From Chloroflexi bacterium RBG_16_56_11 (GTDB lineage: Bacteria > Chloroflexota > Dehalococcoidia > Dehalococcoidales > RBG-16-60-22): a stretch of DNA of 6,794 nt. A program made the position numbers and the translations under genes. The notes below the pieces were generated by a model. The model searched no databases, was not told where the DNA came from, and saw nothing but the letters and a program-made list of their open reading frames with translations. The stretch is from the NCBI GenBank assembly GCA_001796865.1, contig MGNQ01000023.1:16125-22918 (forward strand). Direction: 5' to 3'. Shown here piece after piece: positions 1 to 5,121 of this stretch; position 1 is the first letter of the stretch, and every line of letters begins with the position of its first letter.

Positions 1-813
1 GTAACCCAGGTTCACGTTCAGCAGAAAATCCACTGCCGCCAGCACGCCGTCAAGATGTACGCCATCGATGTCCATGCCCCTGTCCTTATGAGCGCCGATG
101 GCGACGAAAACAGCCTCAAAGCCCTGCCCTGATAAATCGTCCAGGCTAAAGTCCGCGCCCAGGCGAGTATTAAGTTTAAGCTCCACGCCGAGATTAATGA
201 TTTCACCGATTTCCTTCTTCAATAGCTCGCGGGGCAGGCGGTACTCCGGTATACCCAGTATCGCCATGCCTCCGGCCGCCGGAGCGGCCTCAAAAACTGT
301 GACGCCGTAATCCAGCAGGGCTAAATCGTAGGCGGCGGTGAGCCCGGCTGGCCCGGCGCCGACCACCGCCACCCGTCGTCTGATCGTGCGTATGGTGTTG
401 AGAGCCCGGGTTATCCCGCCGGAAAAACGCTCAAAGCTTTCAATCGTGGCGGCGTTTCCCGCCGCTCGACCGGCAAGTAACGATATACCCGCGTTTTTCC
501 GGCCGTCCGTAGCCTCCACTCCATACATTTCGCAAAGGAAACGTTTGAGGGGGCGGATGGCAATCGAGGTGTCTACCTGGCTACGGCGGCAGGCCTTCTC
601 GCAGTGGGCGGCACAGATGCGCCCGCACGTCGAAGCAAAAGGATTGGGCTGTCTTGCCCGAACGTAACCACCGCGATCTTCAGCATGGAAAATAGCATTA
701 ACGTATCCTTGAGCATCGGTATGCACCGGGCAGGCAATCTGGCAGCTGATTAACCGACGGTAATAGTCGGTATCCACCACGTTTACCCTGTATCTGAGAC
801 TAGCCACGTTCAC
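1..813 (-). CDS. GltD/NfnB-type FAD-dependent NAD(P) oxidoreductase, N-terminal 271 residues (cut by window edge)
   Basis: Reading from a GTG at 813 gives 271 codons without a stop to the window edge. The start is set by AGGAGG seven bases upstream (rc of 821-826). Residues 20-95 match the N-terminal Fe-S domain of glutamate synthase small subunits and relatives: SCQIACPVHT (C24, C28) and TCGRICAAHCEKAC (C63, C67, C71, C75). Residues 148-165 carry the FAD-binding Rossmann motif VAVVGAGPAGLTAA, and GIPEYRLP (187-194) is a signature of this family. By family knowledge such proteins pass electrons between NAD(P)H, FAD and Fe-S clusters, as GltD, NfnB/SudA or a dihydropyrimidine dehydrogenase-like subunit. 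The NAD(P)-binding half and C terminus lie outside, so the partner and substrate cannot be named. It is divergent from the Crp/Fnr gene at 1026, which suggests it is that regulator's target. Confidence 0.92.
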   Translation of the reverse strand, partial: MNVASLRYRVNVVDTDYYRRLISCQIACPVHTDAQGYVNAIFHAEDRGGYVRARQPNPFASTCGRICAAHCEKACRRSQVDTSIAIRPLKRFLCEMYGVEATDGRKNAGISLLAGRAAGNAATIESFERFSGGITRALNTIRTIRRRVAVVGAGPAGLTAAYDLALLDYGVTVFEAAPAAGGMAILGIPEYRLPRELLKKEIGEIINLGVELKLNTRLGADFSLDDLSGQGFEAVFVAIGAHKDRGMDIDGVHLDGVLAAVDFLLNVNLGY

Positions 814-910
814 CTGAGGTCCTCCTGTTTACCTGTCAAAAGTCCTGTCTCGTCACCCACACGTACTGCTGGCTCTGAATAATCGAGGACCAGGACACCT
901 CTCTAATTAG

Positions 911-916
911 ATATTA
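911..916 (-). promoter_or_regulatory. Candidate -10 of the divergent oxidoreductase transcript
   Basis: TAATAT on the minus strand (916 to 911) would put the start of transcription near 904, giving a leader of about 90 bases before the GTG at 813. No TTGACA is found 17 bases upstream (the hexamer there is AGACAG). The dyad centre at 946.5 lies about 42 bases upstream of the predicted start, the position typical for class II Crp/Fnr activation. This is position-based inference. Confidence 0.3.
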
Positions 917-938
917 GAAGGGTGTTCTGAATCCTGTC

Positions 939-954
939 TGTCAAAAAAATGACA
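939..954. promoter_or_regulatory. Operator-like dyad TGTCA-N6-TGACA
   Basis: A perfect inverted repeat with 5-bp arms (939-943 and 950-954) and an A6 centre lies in the divergent intergenic region. Arm length and 6-bp spacing are those of Crp/Fnr-family sites. The TGTCA half-site resembles the CooA type (TGTCA/TGTCG) rather than CRP (TGTGA) or FNR (TTGAT). The right arm overlaps the -35 of the regulator's promoter. A lone TGTCA half-site is also seen at 834-838. That the neighbouring regulator binds here is inference. Confidence 0.55.
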
Positions 955-977
955 AATGCAAGGTGCTTTGATATAAT
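949..977 (+). promoter_or_regulatory. Sigma-A-like promoter of the Crp/Fnr-family gene
   Basis: ATGACA (949-954), a 17-base spacer and a consensus TATAAT (972-977) lie about 50 bases before the ATG at 1026. The predicted start of transcription is near 984. The -35 is inside the TGTCA-N6-TGACA dyad, so binding there would be expected to repress. A poorer alternative is TTGATA at 968-973 with TGATAT at 991-996. Confidence 0.6.
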
Positions 978-1025
978 TCTAGGTGTTTAGTGATATAAAA
1001 TCCGGTATGACACTGTAGAAGAAGA

Positions 1026-1706
1026 ATGGCAACAACCACTCCATCGCGCCCCTTCAAATCCTTACCCTGTTTTAGCGAACTCGGACCCGAGGCCATCGAA
1101 TGGCTGGGGGATTGCGTCCGGGAGCAGTCCTTCAACAAAGGGCAGGTCATTTTTCTGGAAGGCGAAATGTGCCCCGGCCTGTTCGTGGTAAAATCGGGCT
1201 CGGTCAAGCTTTACCGGATTTCCCCGGAGGGTGAAGAGCAGATCGTTCGCATCATCAATCAGGGGGGATGTTTTGAATGCGTGCCCCTCCTGGACGGCGG
1301 GACCAATCCAGTAAGTGCCCAGGCATTGGAAAACACCGACCTCTACCTGCTTTCGGCAGCCGATTTTGATACCCTGTTCACCAGTAATCCCCGGTTATCT
1401 GTAGCCTTTTCTTCCATCATGGCCCGGAGACTGCGTTCGCTGGTGAATGTGGTCGGGGACTTTTCAGTGCGGAGGGTATCACCGCGCCTGGCAACGTTAC
1501 TTTACCAACTGGCTGAAAAACACGGCGATGCCCTGGTGGTGTCACCCACGGTACCCCTGAGCCAGCAGCACCTGGCCTGTATGCTGGGGTGTTCCCGACA
1601 GGCTGTCAACACGGCCTTGCGCAAGCTCGTGGCCGATAACATCGTCAGGATGGAAGGGCACCGCATCGTCGTCCTCGATGCCGAGGCTTTAAAAAAAGTC
1701 TCCTGA
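1026..1706 (+). CDS. Crp/Fnr-family transcriptional regulator with cysteine-rich sensor domain
   Basis: The protein has 226 residues, the usual family length. Residues 15-115 form a cyclic-nucleotide-binding-like beta-roll (NKGQVIFLEGE, GLFVVKSGSVKLYR). About 116-150 is the dimer helix and 150-220 the winged helix-turn-helix, with PLSQQHLACMLGCSRQAVNTAL at about 177-198. Where CRP has the cAMP phosphate-binding cassette, this protein has GGCFECVPLLDGG and lacks the Arg-Ser pair, so cAMP is an unlikely ligand. Five cysteines lie in the sensor half (C15, C30, C49, C82, C85), suggesting redox, metal or Fe-S sensing, but the spacing is not that of FNR. The recognition helix has R191-Q192, like CooA, rather than Arg-Glu as in CRP. 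The ribosome site is weak (GAAGAAG). It probably controls the divergent oxidoreductase and itself. The physiological signal is unknown. Confidence 0.93.
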   Translation: MATTTPSRPFKSLPCFSELGPEAIEWLGDCVREQSFNKGQVIFLEGEMCPGLFVVKSGSVKLYRISPEGEEQIVRIINQGGCFECVPLLDGGTNPVSAQALENTDLYLLSAADFDTLFTSNPRLSVAFSSIMARRLRSLVNVVGDFSVRRVSPRLATLLYQLAEKHGDALVVSPTVPLSQQHLACMLGCSRQAVNTALRKLVADNIVRMEGHRIVVLDAEALKKVS

Positions 1707-2462
1707 CCTGAAGAGGATACCCTCGCCTGGCGACCAAACCTGCTGGAAAGAACCGCCCTCGACCTTCTTTTAGGTCATGGCTGGCGGCAGATCGAGCTCA
1801 GACGGGTACGGGTCAAAGACGCAGCGGCGATTGATCACCTGCTGATCCTGTGCCATGGCAAAGAGCGACAGGAGCTTGCCCCGCTTTTACCGGAAACAGC
1901 GGACCGTTTACGCGAAATGGCCCGGGATTCAAACCCAGAGGATTTCCTATTTAGAGCCCGGCAAACGCGGCACGGACACAGGGCGCCCCTGGGGGAAGAC
2001 GGCATGTCGCAGTTAATCGGACGGCTGCTGGCGAGAGCCGGGATAAAAGGTTTCACCGGTCATGATTTGCGCCGCACTTTTGCCACTCTGGTAACAGAGG
2101 CCAGCCGTGATGAATTCCTGGCGATGCGCCTGATACGTGATCGCGTTCCTGGCCTTGGCGAACGTTATATTCGCTATCCAATGGCCCAATTGGTAGAAGC
2201 CCTGCAAAAGTACTCCCCGGTCAGACAGGCAGGGAAGTGTCTGCCAAAGGGCAACGATGCGGGGGCAGATAGCCAAAAAGTCTCCACCGCCGTCGAACTC
2301 TCCCCCGTTTCGGAGGCGGGGGATGTCCCGGAAATGGTGCGGTTGAGACTGTTAAAGGGTCTGGTGGAGACGGGGGAGGTTCAATCTATGTCGTACCGAA
2401 ATATTCTAGGCTTGTTAAAACAAAGACGGGCCCTGGCAGTCAAATTCAGCGGTGAGTCTTAG
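1707..2462 (+). pseudogene. Tyrosine recombinase/phage integrase remnant, catalytic domain only
   Basis: An open frame of 251 codons begins right after the regulator's TGA and is in the same frame. It carries the catalytic domain in order: box I Arg in GHGWRQIEL (residue 27 counted from 1707), Lys in HGKERQE (52), HDLRR (His at 2061-2063, Arg at 2070-2072) and the nucleophile Tyr in GERYIRYP (2166-2168). Spacings of His+3 Arg, Arg+32 Tyr match XerD. The usual third His/Trp, nine residues before Tyr, is Asp (LIRD). The N-terminal core-binding domain is missing and no ATG, GTG or TTG occurs in frame before 1917. A product from ATG 1917 (181 codons, no ribosome site) would lack the box I Arg and the Lys. 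It is therefore most likely a dead relic of an integrated element. About 80 residues after the Tyr form an unrecognised tail. Confidence 0.75.
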
Positions 2463-2500
2463 CTTCAACGTCTATCATGGCACAACATTGAGATTTCAAG

Positions 2501-2767
2501 TTATTTAAGATGATATATTTCTGAGCGGTGAGCGATAAAACGAATAGTCAAGGAAGCGGCTTTATGTTTAAGCTCATACACAACACGGTAATCACCTACC
2601 CTGAGCTTAAACGCGCCTTTAAGATGACCAGTCAAGGCTTTATGGTTCACATCTCCAATATGAAGGCTTAACCACTTAATCCTGTCCAAAACCCGCTGTG
2701 CTACTTGCTTGTCCAGTCGGCTTAAACTCGTGACGGCTTCTCGACTGAAATCAACTGTGTAATTCAT
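2501..2767 (-). CDS. RelE/ParE-family toxin of a type II toxin-antitoxin module
   Basis: The 88-residue protein starts at ATG 2767, whose A is the last base of the antitoxin stop (TGATG overlap). A GTG one codon upstream (2770) is possible. It matches the RelE/ParE fold: an N-terminal helical part (FSREAVTSLSRLDKQVAQRVLDRI, about 7-30), then KALTGHLKGAFKLRVGDYRVVYEL (43-66) and IRFIAHRSEIYHL (75-87). The GDYRVVYE and AHRSEIYH blocks are the conserved C-terminal strands of the family, which cleaves mRNA on the ribosome (RelE) or poisons gyrase (ParE); sequence alone does not decide which. No own ribosome site is seen, so translation is probably coupled to the antitoxin. It ends 38 bases from the convergent recombinase remnant. 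Confidence 0.9.
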   Translation of the reverse strand: MNYTVDFSREAVTSLSRLDKQVAQRVLDRIKWLSLHIGDVNHKALTGHLKGAFKLRVGDYRVVYELKHKAASLTIRFIAHRSEIYHLK

Positions 2768-2976
2768 CACCAGTTAAGACCCAGACGTTTAGCTACTTCT
2801 TCAGCGGGTATGGTTACTCTGTTTCTGCGAGATTTCTTTATTGCCTCGATTGCTTCAGGTTTTATATCGAGCCCGACATCTGGGTCACCAAGACGTTCTT
2901 CGAGTCTCAAATCTACGGCTTCGTCAATGAAAGCCTTCAACTCTTCGAGGCTTAGTTCTTTTACTTTAGGGTTCAT
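2767..2976 (-). CDS. Antitoxin partner of the RelE/ParE-like toxin
   Basis: The 69-residue acidic protein begins with a good AGGAG five bases before ATG 2976. It has a helical N-terminal half (LSLEELKAFIDEAVDLRLEERLGDPDVG, about 8-35), a segment KPEAIEAIKKSRRN (39-52) and a C-terminal IPAEEVAKRLGLNW (56-69). The size, acidic helix, antitoxin-first order and one-base overlap with the toxin are the family hallmarks. The LGDPD...IPAEEVAKRLGL pattern resembles small RelB-like antitoxins often annotated as hypothetical proteins. No classical ribbon-helix-helix or HTH can be recognised, so the DNA-binding mode is uncertain. Two palindromes at 2981-3003 could be its operator. Confidence 0.82.
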   Translation of the reverse strand: MNPKVKELSLEELKAFIDEAVDLRLEERLGDPDVGLDIKPEAIEAIKKSRRNRVTIPAEEVAKRLGLNW

Positions 2977-2980
2977 ACGG

Positions 2981-3003
2981 TCTCCTAGGAGAGTGAATTC
3001 ACT
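2981..3003. promoter_or_regulatory. Two abutting 12-bp palindromes at the toxin-antitoxin 5' end
   Basis: TCTCCTAGGAGA (2981-2992) and AGTGAATTCACT (2992-3003) are both perfect palindromes and share base 2992. The first contains the antitoxin's ribosome site. The second covers the predicted start of transcription near 3000. This is the usual place for autoregulatory operators of type II modules, and the first palindrome could also sequester the ribosome site. Function is inferred. Confidence 0.5.
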
Positions 3004-3006
3004 ATT

Positions 3007-3015
3007 ATTATATCA
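3007..3015 (-). promoter_or_regulatory. Extended -10 promoter of the toxin-antitoxin operon
   Basis: The minus strand reads TGATATAAT, a perfect extended -10 (TGn-TATAAT), about 30 bases before the antitoxin ATG. No good -35 lies 17 bases upstream, which is tolerated by extended -10 promoters. It predicts a start of transcription near 3000, inside the AGTGAATTCACT palindrome. Confidence 0.55.
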
Positions 3016-3089
3016 TAAACTTATTCTATCGCTATTAATTTATTATCCTTAGCCCGTTAATACAGTGGCAGGGACCGGTGTCAGGTGGT

Positions 3090-3121
3090 GGAGTTCGTTT
3101 TCCTTAAAACCCTTGAACTCC
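3090..3121. repeat. Imperfect hairpin-forming inverted repeat
   Basis: GGAGTTC (3090-3096) pairs with GAACTCC (3115-3121), and inside it GTTTT (3097-3101) pairs with AAAAC (3106-3110) around CCTT. The result is a 7+5 bp stem with a four-base bulge. It is preceded by a GGGACCGGTGTCAGG stretch, which looks like a dispersed intergenic repeat, but no second copy of that stretch is in the window. Role unknown. Confidence 0.4.
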
Positions 3122-3141
3122 CCGTCCATATCGCCAGATAC

Positions 3142-3170
3142 AAAAAAGCCCCGGCAATGTCTACCGGAGC
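3142..3170 (-). terminator. Intrinsic terminator, minus strand
   Basis: On the minus strand GCTCCGG (3170-3164), a nine-base loop and CCGGGGC (3154-3148) form a 7-bp stem with one G-U pair, followed directly by TTTTTT (3147-3142). It lies 13 bases beyond the CCA of the tRNA-end-like sequence, as terminators of tRNA genes often do. It would also stop read-through from the right into the toxin-antitoxin operon. Confidence 0.7.
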
Positions 3171-3183
3171 TAGTTTTGAAGCT

Positions 3184-3213
3184 TGGTGGAAACGGGGGAG
3201 GGTCGAATTCCCC
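3184..3213 (-). other. Degenerate tRNA 3'-end-like sequence
   Basis: The minus strand reads GGGGAA-TTCGACC-CTCCC, a T-arm-like block with a canonical TTCRANY loop, then CCGTTTCC-A-CCA and, 13 bases later, a terminator. The loop-closing pair is A-C instead of G-C, and there are eight bases rather than seven before the discriminator (the count seen in tRNA-Sec). No 5' half complementary to CCGTTTCC is found upstream, so this is not a complete tRNA. With a recombinase relic nearby, an attachment-site scar is possible. Confidence 0.3.
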
Positions 3214-3292
3214 GTCCAGAGGAACCTGTCATGTGCTTATTGGTCCGGTTACTTGACCAATTAATTACCCTCGGAGATACCGCAACGCTGGT

Positions 3293-3321
3293 AAAAAAGG
3301 CTATTCAAAGAATAAGCCTTT
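3293..3321 (-). terminator. Intrinsic terminator, minus strand, downstream of the radical SAM gene
   Basis: On the minus strand AAGGCTTATTC (3320-3310), loop TTT and GAATAGCCTT (3306-3297) form a stem of about 10 bp with one bulged T. The T run 3298-3293 overlaps the stem's end. It lies about 190 bases after the stop at 3513 and is the best candidate end of that transcript. It overlaps the tiny ORF at 3301-3327. Confidence 0.7.
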
Positions 3322-3327
3322 CGACAT
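3301..3327 (-). CDS. Possible eight-residue cistron MSKGLFFE
   Basis: ATG at 3327 is preceded by GGGAGGAGG (AGGAGG at rc 3332-3337, four bases before the ATG), one of the strongest ribosome sites in the window. The frame stops after eight residues (MSKGLFFE) at 3301. The coding bases lie inside the terminator stem at 3293-3321, so ribosomes here would compete with folding, as in leader-peptide attenuators. The upstream frame is open for about 40 more codons, but only with a poorly placed ATG at 3375-3373. It may equally be the start of a truncated gene. Translation is unproven. Confidence 0.3.
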   Translation of the reverse strand: MSKGLFFE

Positions 3328-3512
3328 CCGACCTCCTCCCAATGTGATATATTTGTCTTTTATGATATGTCCCATGCCGGTGAAACGTAATATAAGGTCA
3401 CATTCTAAGCGATTGTAACTCGGGTTATACAATCTGGACGCTTGTGACTTTAGCTGAACAATTTACTAATCTATTACATTCGCTAATATGAAAAGAAAAT
3501 GCGACACTTCAT
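3322..3512. other. Gene-poor AT-rich segment downstream of the radical SAM gene
   Basis: Apart from the ribosome site of the tiny ORF at 3332-3340, no convincing gene, RNA or promoter is seen here. It is probably the 3' untranslated part of the radical SAM transcript, ending at the terminator at 3293-3321. Confidence 0.4.
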
Positions 3513-5069
3513 TTACAGGTTAATAATATCTGTCACTTTGGGCATAGGAGTAACGTCGTTCTTTCTCTGCCTGACGAGAATAGGTTTCCGTTCTTCGTGA
3601 GACATGAGGGCAGCATAGGGGCCCAGTAAACGCTCATAATGGTAGTGATAAAATTCCGGCAAAACATCAGTCTCGTGCTCATGAAAAGCCCTGAATTGTT
3701 TATTAGTATTCAATAAATTTAATATATTCCGAAGTCTCCCAACCATTTGCCTGTTACCGAGAGTCTTAACCAGGTTATATCCGGCCGGGAATAAAGAAGG
3801 AGCGTTCTTAAGTCGTTTTAGTAACATGTTTCCGGAAGAGATATAAGAAAGCATATCGGCGAGTTTCTCATAAAAGACTACCGGGCTATAATTCTTTAAC
3901 GTGTGCACCAGGTAAGGCATATAGTAGAAACTAAACGGCATGGTTGTTAAAATGCGACCTTCGCTTAAATATTTTTCATATAGCGGAGTATTACCAAAGG
4001 GGACCGGAATATTAAAATTCGGCATTACGAAGGGAACTCGATCCGCGAATTCCTTGGTCAACTCCACAGGTTCGTCCCCTATATCCGCATCCAGGCCGAA
4101 GATAAAATTGGCTTGAATTCCGGTGACGTAAGGTCGAATCATGTTACACTGCTCGATGACTTTATCCAGTTTTTGTCTAGGAGCGATGTTAGAGCCAGTC
4201 CCAACCTTGTTTGAATAACCTGTCCATGATTCAATTCCAGGAATTATGTAGAAGTTCCCCAAATTTTTCAGTCGTTCCAACCTGGAACCCCGCAGGATAG
4301 ACAGCGAAGTCTCCATCGTATAGCTGACGCGTCGACGATTGGGTATCTTTTCCAGCACGTCGAATACCTGCTCAAATTTCACAGCGAAGTTGGGGTCATG
4401 TAAACCGATCAACACCCTGGGAAAATGTTGAAAGATATAGCGTATGTCTGCTTCCAGCTGGTCCAGAGGCAACAACACAAAGGGATTATTCCAATCGATG
4501 CAGAAATCACAAGAATTAGGACAGCCGATGCTGGTTAACAGCGGGATTGAAGCAAAGGGAAAAGGCCTACCTCCGAAGAAAGTGGACGCGCGGATTTCCG
4601 GCATCCTTTCCCGCACACCGGGAATGCTGCTAAGGGCGCGCCCGCTGGTGAGAATTTCTCCACGAGGCATGTCTCTCAAAATCTCAGTTATCAGGGTTTT
4701 ATCACAATCGCGCACAACGATATCAAAGAAACGCAGGCAATCCTCGGGATACTGTTTAGCATGAGGGCCGCCGATAACCGTAAGTGTTTTCTCCTGGCGA
4801 TACAGCTTTGCCAGAGCGTACGCCAAGGCACTTGCCTGAGAATAAGTTGAGATGAACACAATATCCAGATCGTTTGGCAGTAGTTGTTTGGGGTCTTTAT
4901 TGCCAAAATAAGTCGCATAGAAGACTTCGTGGCCCAGATTACGGCACCAGACACTTACAGCCTGAGGCATGATACTGGCATATTGCTTGGTAACCAGATA
5001 ATGATATGCCGTATCATCCAACCTTCGGTTGGCTCCGGCACTCATCAGCTCAAGGATTCCTATCCTCAT
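3513..5069 (-). CDS. B12-binding-domain radical SAM protein of unknown substrate
   Basis: The 518-residue protein has a Rossmann-like N-terminal part (about 1-135) with the pattern of B12-binding domains: RIGILELMSAG, LGHEVFYATYFG, DLDIVFISTYSQ (68-79) and VIGGPHAKQYPED (98-110). The base-off DxHxxG motif is absent, as in many members, so cobalamin binding is not assured. The radical SAM core follows, with CPNSCDFC (C183, C187, C190; CX3CX2C) binding the 4Fe-4S cluster that cleaves S-adenosylmethionine, and FYIIPGIESWTGYS (273-286) as the typical GIES strand. The roughly 150 C-terminal residues are unrecognised; there is no obvious SPASM cysteine cluster. The start follows GGGGAAGTAGGAT directly upstream. 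It is monocistronic here with no pathway partner, so the substrate cannot be named. Confidence 0.88.
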   Translation of the reverse strand: MRIGILELMSAGANRRLDDTAYHYLVTKQYASIMPQAVSVWCRNLGHEVFYATYFGNKDPKQLLPNDLDIVFISTYSQASALAYALAKLYRQEKTLTVIGGPHAKQYPEDCLRFFDIVVRDCDKTLITEILRDMPRGEILTSGRALSSIPGVRERMPEIRASTFFGGRPFPFASIPLLTSIGCPNSCDFCIDWNNPFVLLPLDQLEADIRYIFQHFPRVLIGLHDPNFAVKFEQVFDVLEKIPNRRRVSYTMETSLSILRGSRLERLKNLGNFYIIPGIESWTGYSNKVGTGSNIAPRQKLDKVIEQCNMIRPYVTGIQANFIFGLDADIGDEPVELTKEFADRVPFVMPNFNIPVPFGNTPLYEKYLSEGRILTTMPFSFYYMPYLVHTLKNYSPVVFYEKLADMLSYISSGNMLLKRLKNAPSLFPAGYNLVKTLGNRQMVGRLRNILNLLNTNKQFRAFHEHETDVLPEFYHYHYERLLGPYAALMSHEERKPILVRQRKNDVTPMPKVTDIINL

Positions 5070-5086
5070 ATCCTACTTCCCCGTGT

Positions 5087-5121
5087 ATTGTACCGCAAAT
5101 CGGGGTTTCTATGCGTTGCGG
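5087..5121 (-). promoter_or_regulatory. Candidate promoter with abutting dyad for the radical SAM gene
   Basis: TACAAT on the minus strand (5092-5087) lies 17 bases before the ATG, implying a very short leader. The -35 hexamer (CGCATA) is poor. An inverted repeat CCGCAA...TTGCGG (arms 5121-5116 and 5098-5093, 17 bases apart) fills the spacer and -35, so control by a dyad-binding protein is conceivable. Confidence 0.3.

Larger units (their letters stand above)
3115..3218 (+). repeat. Pair of 14-bp direct repeats
   Basis: GAACTCCCCGTCCA (3115-3128) and GAATTCCCCGTCCA (3205-3218) differ at one base and start 90 bases apart. They bracket the minus-strand terminator and the tRNA-end-like sequence. 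They could be a relic of attachment-site duplication or of a dispersed repeat. Confidence 0.4.

Noticed and set aside
18..667. Open frames of 62, 70 and 109 codons on both strands at the left end
   Set aside because: They are shadows of the GltD-like gene on the minus strand, which shows clear family motifs throughout this stretch.
941..1207. 88-codon minus-strand frame over the regulator's start
   Set aside because: It lies antisense to the conserved Crp/Fnr coding sequence, with no ribosome site or family features.
1689..1712. A7 run near the end of the regulator as a frameshift site into the recombinase
   Set aside because: The recombinase frame is already the regulator's frame. The -1 frame stops at 1709 and the +1 frame does not encode the recombinase.
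1835..2276. 73- and 87-codon minus-strand frames
   Set aside because: They are antisense to the recombinase catalytic domain, whose motifs are on the plus strand.
3064..3070. GCCACTG on the minus strand as part of a cobalamin riboswitch for the B12-type enzyme
   Set aside because: It lies downstream of that gene rather than upstream, and no further B12-box or riboswitch structure is seen.
3065..3256. 63-codon plus-strand frame
   Set aside because: It reads through the antisense of a tRNA-end-like sequence and a terminator, a known source of spurious proteins.
3184..3273. A complete tRNA on the minus strand
   Set aside because: No 5' acceptor strand matches CCGTTTCC within 76-95 bases, no D-arm or anticodon arm can be drawn, and the T-stem closing pair is A-C.
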